Assembly (NCBI GenBank): GCA_965247915.1
Contig: OZ252048.1
Span: 1,364,001 to 1,428,000, forward strand
DNA length: 64,000 nucleotides
Direction: 5' to 3'
From: JAKZRT01 sp965247915
Lineage (GTDB): Bacteria > Pseudomonadota > Alphaproteobacteria > Rhodobacterales > Rhodobacteraceae
Both the position numbers and the translations under genes were made by a program. The notes under the pieces were generated by a model. That model was given only the letters and a program-made list of their open reading frames with translations. It was not told where the DNA came from and did no database searches. Within the stretch, counting starts at the first letter, position 1. Each line of letters begins with the position of its first letter. Below are positions 59,757 to 64,000 of this stretch, piece after piece.

Positions 59757-60715
59757 GCCAGCGTGTTGTCGATGGCTTTGCAGGCTTCGACCAGACCCTT
59801 GACCGCATCAACCGACTTGTCGAACATCGCCTGTTCGTCGCGGTCCAACTTGATGTCCACGACCTTCTCGATGCCGCCCGCGCCGATGATGGCGGGCACT
59901 CCCAAATAAATCCCATCGAGCCCAAATTCGCCGTCGCAATAGGCCGCGCAGGGCAGAAGCCGCCGTTGATCCTTCAGATACGACGTGGCCATTTCGATGG
60001 CGCTGGTCGCGGGCGCATAAAAGGCGCTGCCGGTTTTCAGAAGGCCGACGATCTCGGCGCCGCCGTCGCGGGTGCGCTGAACGATTTTGTCCAGCCGTTC
60101 CTGCGTGGTCCAGCCCATTTTCACCAGATCGGGCAACGGGATACCGGCAACGGTGGAATAGCGCGCCAGCGGCACCATCGTGTCACCGTGGCCGCCCAGC
60201 ACAAAGGCGGTGACATCGCGCATCGAGACATTGAATTCCAGACTGAGGAAATGCCGGAAGCGCGCCGAATCCAGCACCCCGGCCATGCCGCAGACATGTG
60301 AGTGAGGCAGCCCCGAGAATTCGCGCAATGCCCAGACCATCGCGTCGAGCGGGTTGGTGATGCAGATCACGAAAGCGTCGGGCGCGTGCGCGGCGATGCC
60401 CTGGCCGACCGATTTCATGACCTTCAGGTTGATGCCCAAGAGATCATCCCGGCTCATCCCCGGTTTGCGGGGCACGCCCGCGGTGACGATGCAGACGTCG
60501 GCGCCGGCAATGTCGGCATAATCCTGAGTGCCTTTCAGTGAAGCGTCAAAGCCCTCGGACGGACCCGATTCTGCGATGTCCAGCGATTTGCCCTCGGGGA
60601 TACCTTTGGCGATGTCAAAAAGGATGACGTCGCCAAGTTCTTTCATAGCAACAAGATGGGCAAGGGTTCCCCCGATCTGTCCGGCACCGATCAGCGCAAT
60701 CTTGGGTCTGTCCAT
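59753..60715 (-). CDS. mdh: malate dehydrogenase (NAD-dependent, LDH-like type)
   Basis: A 320-residue enzyme that oxidises malate to oxaloacetate in the TCA cycle. The NAD motif KIALIGAGQIGGTLAHLVAMKELG opens the protein. The mobile loop GVPRKPGMSRDDLL holds catalytic arginines, ITNPLDAMVWAL follows, and the active-site histidine lies in VLGGHGDTMVP. The LDH-like type is the usual one in alphaproteobacteria. It stands upstream of the sucC cluster on the same strand but is separated from it by two plus-strand envelope genes. Confidence 0.97.
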   Translation of the reverse strand: MDRPKIALIGAGQIGGTLAHLVAMKELGDVILFDIAKGIPEGKSLDIAESGPSEGFDASLKGTQDYADIAGADVCIVTAGVPRKPGMSRDDLLGINLKVMKSVGQGIAAHAPDAFVICITNPLDAMVWALREFSGLPHSHVCGMAGVLDSARFRHFLSLEFNVSMRDVTAFVLGGHGDTMVPLARYSTVAGIPLPDLVKMGWTTQERLDKIVQRTRDGGAEIVGLLKTGSAFYAPATSAIEMATSYLKDQRRLLPCAAYCDGEFGLDGIYLGVPAIIGAGGIEKVVDIKLDRDEQAMFDKSVDAVKGLVEACKAIDNTLA

Positions 60716-60836
60716 GGAATTCTCTCCGTTGGATTTTTCTTGGCGCTTGCCTAGCTATTTGGCGGCGGGCGCGCAAGTGCGCCGCACCGCAGCATAGGGC
60801 CGCGTGGTGGGTTTCGCCCACCCCCAGGCGTGTATA

Positions 60837-62105
60837 GGGCACCTCTATAAATTGCATCTGGCGTGAACGCGCTGTAGATTTGCAGGATGATGCGGCGGAG
60901 GGATGGCAGTCATGGCACAGATGGGCTTTTTTGATCTTTCAGATCGTTACGAGAGCCTGGATGCGAAGAAGGACCCGCTGGTCGAGATCAATGCAGTTGT
61001 ACCGTGGGAAGAGTTCCGCCCGCTTCTGGAGCAGGTCTGGCGCAAGCCTGAAAGTGAGCGGAAATCACGCGCGGGGCGCAAGCCGATGGACGCGGTACTG
61101 ATGTTCAAAACCCTGGTTCTGAGCGCGCTTTACAACCTTTCGGACGATCAGGTCGAATACCAGATCCGGGACCGGCTTTCGTTTATGCGTTTTCTGGGTC
61201 TTGGTCTTGGTGACCGGGTGCCGGACGCAAAGACCGTGTGGCTGTATCGCGAGGCGCTGGCGCAGGCGGGCAAGGTGGATGATTTGTTCAAACTCTTTGA
61301 CGGACATCTGGCGCGGCAGGGCTACATTGCACGGGGCGGCCAGATACTGGACGCGTCCATCGTGCCGGTGCCGCGCAACCACAACACGCGCGCGGAAAAC
61401 GCGGCGATCAAGGGTGGCGAGGTGCCGGAAGACTGGGAAAACAAGCCTGCCAAGCGATCACAGAAGGACGTTGATGCACGCTGGACCAAAAAGCACGGCA
61501 AAAGCCACTATGGCTACAAGAACCATGTGAATGTCGATCGTAAGCACAAACTGATCCGGCGCTATCACGTCACGGGCGCTGCCGTTCACGACAGCCAGGT
61601 GGTGGACGAGTTGCTGATGCGCGGCAACACCGCCTCCAGGGTCTGGGCAGATGCGGCCTACCGGTCGGAAGAAATCGAGGCGAAGCTCAGGGCGAGAGGA
61701 CTGACAAGCCGCATCCACCGCAAGGGCAAACGGGGCAGGCCTCTGACCGAACAGGCAATGAAAAGCAACAGGACGAAATCCTCGGTTCGTGTCCGTGTCG
61801 AGCATGTGTTCGGCGCGCAGGCGAACGACATGGGTGGCACGCTGGTGCGAACCATCGGTCTGGCGCGGGCCAGGGCCAGGATCGGGATGAAGAACCTTGC
61901 CTACAACATCCGGCGGCTTGGCCAGTTGCACCGCCTAAACCCATTCCCGGTATGAAAACACGAGGATGCTGTGGCGATCTGCGCCACCAATGCCCGGCGC
62001 GGATTAAGGATCGAGACTGACCACCTAAAACCCAGCGTGCCGATGGCCGATAGAACCGAAATCAGGCATAATATGCCCTCAGAATGTCAATAAATCGAGG
62101 TGCCC
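60837..62105 (+). mobile_element. IS5-family insertion sequence, complete
   Basis: A 1269-bp element. The ends are inverted repeats GGGCACCTCTATAAATTG (left) and, read inwards from the right, GGGCACCTCGATTTATTG. Both sides are flanked by TATA (60833-60836 and 62106-62109), a 4-bp target duplication fitting the IS5 family. One transposase gene fills it. It landed between mdh and a TauE-like remnant. Confidence 0.9.
60903..61955 (+). CDS. IS5-family transposase
   Basis: A 350-residue DDE transposase (or about 346 if the second ATG is used, MAQMGFFDLSDRYESLDAKKD). The DUF772-type N-terminus (FRPLLEQVWRKPESERKSRAGRKPMDAVLMFKTLVLSALYNLSDDQVEYQIRDRLSFMRFLGL) is followed by LDASIVPVPRNHNTR for the first Asp, a charged insert (PEDWENKPAKRSQKDVDARWTKKHGKSHYGYKNH), VWADAAYRS for the second, and RVRVEHVFGAQA for the Glu. 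All catalytic residues are present, so it may be active. Confidence 0.93.
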   Translation: MAVMAQMGFFDLSDRYESLDAKKDPLVEINAVVPWEEFRPLLEQVWRKPESERKSRAGRKPMDAVLMFKTLVLSALYNLSDDQVEYQIRDRLSFMRFLGLGLGDRVPDAKTVWLYREALAQAGKVDDLFKLFDGHLARQGYIARGGQILDASIVPVPRNHNTRAENAAIKGGEVPEDWENKPAKRSQKDVDARWTKKHGKSHYGYKNHVNVDRKHKLIRRYHVTGAAVHDSQVVDELLMRGNTASRVWADAAYRSEEIEAKLRARGLTSRIHRKGKRGRPLTEQAMKSNRTKSSVRVRVEHVFGAQANDMGGTLVRTIGLARARARIGMKNLAYNIRRLGQLHRLNPFPV

Positions 62106-62138
62106 TATAGAGGGCTGACACAACGCAGTTTCCAAAGG

Positions 62139-62329
62139 ATGAATGCCGTGCCCAAATTTGGCCCCTGGTTTTTTGCGCTCATCATTCCGGCGGTGATTTT
62201 CTCGGGCATCTCGAAGGGGGGGGGGTGGCGCACGTGCGCCGCACTATCCCTCAGCGGGGGTTTTTCGCAGTCACCTATGTAGCGCTAACGCTGACCGGAG
62301 CCAAGCTGATCTGGGATGGCCTGGCCTGA
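62139..62329 (+). pseudogene. TauE/SafE (TSUP) permease reduced to its two ends
   Basis: The start MNAVPKFGPWFFALIIPAVIFSGISKGG is the first helix of a TSUP-family transporter. After a run of 11 G residues the sequence jumps, in another frame, to RRTIPQRGFFAVTYVALTLTGAKLIWDGLA and TGA, which is the last helix of the same family. About 200 central residues are missing. One internal deletion, probably plus a slip in the G run, explains it. Members export sulfite, sulfonates or similar anions. Confidence 0.72.
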
Positions 62330-62344
62330 GCGAAAAGCGCCCGG

Positions 62345-62662
62345 TCAGAGCTTCATCCCGGTCGGCTCAAGCTCTTCGTTGATCTCTTCATAAGCCTGAC
62401 CGGCGGCCACTAAGCAAGTCATGCCTGAAGGCAGGGTCACGATGATCGTCTAGGTTCCGGTCTCGGTCGAGGCGAAAACCTCGATGACCGAGTTGTTCGC
62501 GCCAATTCCAAGGCTTCGCCGGGTTTCGCCGTAGCCCTCGGCCAACCGGTTCACCACCTGCGCGCGCTCGCCGCAATTGCGCGAGCTTTGGGCAAATCCG
62601 TGCTGGGATGCCAAAAGTAGCGCGCCAATACCTAACGAAAGTCCGAATAATTGACGTTTCAT
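62345..62662 (-). pseudogene. small exported protein with an in-frame TAG at codon 71
   Basis: MKRQLFGLSLGIGALLLASQHGFAQ is a clear signal peptide. The mature part SSRNCGERAQVVNRLAEGYGETRRSLGIGANNSVIEVFASTETGT ends at TAG (62450-62452). The same frame continues TIIVTLPSGMTCLVAAGQAYEEINEEL to a TGA at 62345. Proteins of this kind usually have Trp at the TAG position (GTWTI), so TGG to TAG is likely. The two cysteines lie on either side of the stop. The function of the family is unknown to me; it is periplasmic. Confidence 0.7.
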
Positions 62663-62958
62663 TCCGCGTCCTTCCGACGTCAGCGGGAGCGCACAAGTGA
62701 CCAACGGGCGAAAGCCCTGTCGAAACTAACGATTCCCTGATTGGCTGGCCGGGTCTGAATCACGCTGGCGGTTTTGGCGGTTGTCAGCAGCGCCCGACAT
62801 TTCGCCATCTTGGGCCGGGACAACTCAAAAACCGGTAAACGCGCCGCACCGTGGCATTAACGAAATGTTATCGGCGCATTCTGCGCTGCAGCAACAATCT
62901 GCTTGCGATTCGAGGCGTTTTTGCCAATCTTCGCGCAACATTGTTGCCGGAGGACAAT

Positions 62959-63834
62959 TTGGACAATCGCGCACGGCCCTATCGTTCGGTTCTTTACATT
63001 CCCGCCTCACGCCCGCGCGCATTGGAAAAGGCGCGCGATCTGCCGACCGACGCGATCATCTTTGACCTCGAAGACGCGGTGGTCGCCGAGGGAAAGGAAA
63101 CCGCGCGCGCCGTGTTGACGCAGACGCTGGCGCGCGGCGGGTACGAGCCGCGCGCCTGTATCGTCCGGATCAACGGCTTTGAAACCGACTGGGCGGCGGA
63201 TGATTTGTCGGCCCTGGCCGACGTGCGCCCCGACACGATTTTGCTGCCCAAAGTCAGTTACTCTGCGGACGTCGAGAATTTTGTGCGGCGGCTGGATGCC
63301 AATCCGGCGTTTGATGGCACCCGGGTCTGGGCGATGATCGAGACCGCGCAATCGGTTATGAACGCGGGCCAGATTGCGCGCGCGCCGCGACTGACCGGGA
63401 TCGTCGTCGGCACCAACGATCTGGCCAAAGACCTTGGTGCAAGACTGTCGGGCGAGCGAAGTGCTTTGATGTCGGCGCTCCAGATCAGCCTGCTGGCGGC
63501 CCGGGCGGCAGGGATCGTTGCCATCGACGGGGTTTACAACGCCTTTCGCGACGAACCCGGTCTGGTGGCCGAATGTAAACAGGGGCGCGACCTTGGGTTT
63601 GACGGCAAAACGTTGATCCACCCGTTGCAGATCGGCCCGGCCAACGCGGCCTTTGCGCCGACCGAGGGCGAGCTTGACCTGGCGCGCCGCCAGATTACCG
63701 CATATGAGGCGGCGCGCGCAGAGGGGCAGGGGGTTGCCGTGGTGGACGGGCGGATTGTTGAGAACTTGCATGTCGCCAGCGCGCGCGGGATCATTGCGCG
63801 CAGCGCAGCTATCGAGGCATTGAGGGTATCATGA
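62959..63834 (+). CDS. HpcH/HpaI-type CoA-ester lyase (malyl-CoA lyase/thioesterase family)
   Basis: A 291-residue enzyme of the CitE/malyl-CoA lyase family. It opens LDNRARPYRSVLYIPASRPRALEKARDLPTDAIIFDLEDAV, with the substrate arginine and metal glutamate/aspartate (FDLEDAV, AMIETAQSVMNAGQI). VGTNDLAKDLGARLSGERSAL and GFDGKTLIHPLQI complete the site. The group includes (3S)-malyl-CoA thioesterase and beta-methylmalyl-CoA lyase of the ethylmalonyl-CoA pathway; which one is not decided here. The start is TTG at 62959 with GGAGGA just upstream. Its stop overlaps the nnrU start (ATGA). Confidence 0.87.
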   Translation: MDNRARPYRSVLYIPASRPRALEKARDLPTDAIIFDLEDAVVAEGKETARAVLTQTLARGGYEPRACIVRINGFETDWAADDLSALADVRPDTILLPKVSYSADVENFVRRLDANPAFDGTRVWAMIETAQSVMNAGQIARAPRLTGIVVGTNDLAKDLGARLSGERSALMSALQISLLAARAAGIVAIDGVYNAFRDEPGLVAECKQGRDLGFDGKTLIHPLQIGPANAAFAPTEGELDLARRQITAYEAARAEGQGVAVVDGRIVENLHVASARGIIARSAAIEALRVS

Positions 63835-64000
63835 CATTCATCGTCGCAGGACTGTTGATCTGGGGCCTGGCCCACACGCTCAAAAGGATTGCCCCCGGAC
63901 TGCGCAATGCCATGGGCGATCGCGGGCGCGGCGTGATTGCCGTTCTGAACCTGCTGGGACTTGGTCTGATGGTCTTTGGCTATCGCACGGCCGAACCGAT
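63831..64000 (+). CDS. NnrU-family membrane protein, partial (window edge)
   Basis: The visible 56 residues (MTFIVAGLLIWGLAHTLKRIAPGLRNAMGDRGRGVIAVLNLLGLGLMVFGYR) are the start of an NnrU-domain membrane protein. NnrU proteins are multi-pass and are linked to nitrite/nitric oxide reduction or, in their Z-ISO relatives, to carotene isomerisation. The start overlaps the lyase stop by 4 bp, so the genes are coupled. The C-terminus is outside the window. Confidence 0.85.
   Translation, partial: MTFIVAGLLIWGLAHTLKRIAPGLRNAMGDRGRGVIAVLNLLGLGLMVFGYRTAEP

Overview
This window looks like a chromosomal segment of an alphaproteobacterium of the Rhodobacteraceae/roseobacter type. The evidence is the high GC content, the ATP synthase order atpH-A-G-D-C, the gene set around odhA/odhB/lpdA and sucC/sucD, and typical family proteins (TIGR02300-type, YgfZ, EF-P, a CoA-ester lyase next to NnrU). 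Family assignments come from reading the translated sequence; no database search was run.

Layout. 1-596: end of an IS3-family element. 676-2649: two small island genes and a tyrosine recombinase that stops 75 bp from the 3' end of tRNA-Cys (2724-2797), so this is the edge of an integrated island lying to the left. 2939-24536: mostly ordinary chromosome: Pcm-like methyltransferase, TolC, a PopZ-like protein, EF-P, a J-domain protein, YgfZ, a glycosyltransferase, two aminotransferases, ValS, a TetR-controlled pair of membrane proteins, an oxygenase pair resembling phosphonate-degrading TmpA/TmpB, ClpA and GloB. 24991-29936: the F1 ATP synthase operon, with a very strong hairpin between atpD and atpC and an IS630 element sitting in the atpC stop codon. 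31330-34169: an aminotransferase operon cut by a complete IS3-family element. 34172-44830: a large secreted/surface locus (PKD-RHS protein, PEGA/beta-helix/TPR protein, transglutaminase-like protein) that is visibly decaying. 45177-46552: tRNA-Ala, a TIGR02300-type protein and a YgjP-like metalloprotease, followed by a GntR regulator. 47345-60715: the TCA-cycle cluster (mdh, sucC, sucD, odhA, odhB, lpdA on the minus strand), into which sulfotransferase, methyltransferase and PAP2-barrel genes have been interleaved. 60837-62105: an IS5-family element. 62139-64000: a TauE-like remnant, a nonsense-interrupted exported protein, a CoA-ester lyase and the start of an NnrU gene.

Two themes stand out. 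First, core operons are intact while accessory and envelope genes are breaking: four genes carry a single in-frame TAG followed by recognisable family sequence, others carry frameshifts, and two are reduced to stubs by internal deletions. Second, four insertion sequences lie in 64 kb. One has rebuilt the stop codon of an essential gene and separated the ATP synthase operon from its terminator; another joins two sequences that were probably not neighbours before. No CRISPR array was seen. The strongest candidates for undescribed biology are the RHS/PEGA/transglutaminase locus, the PAP2-outer-membrane-barrel fusion, the HD-oxygenase pair with altered gate residues, and the atpD-atpC hairpin.
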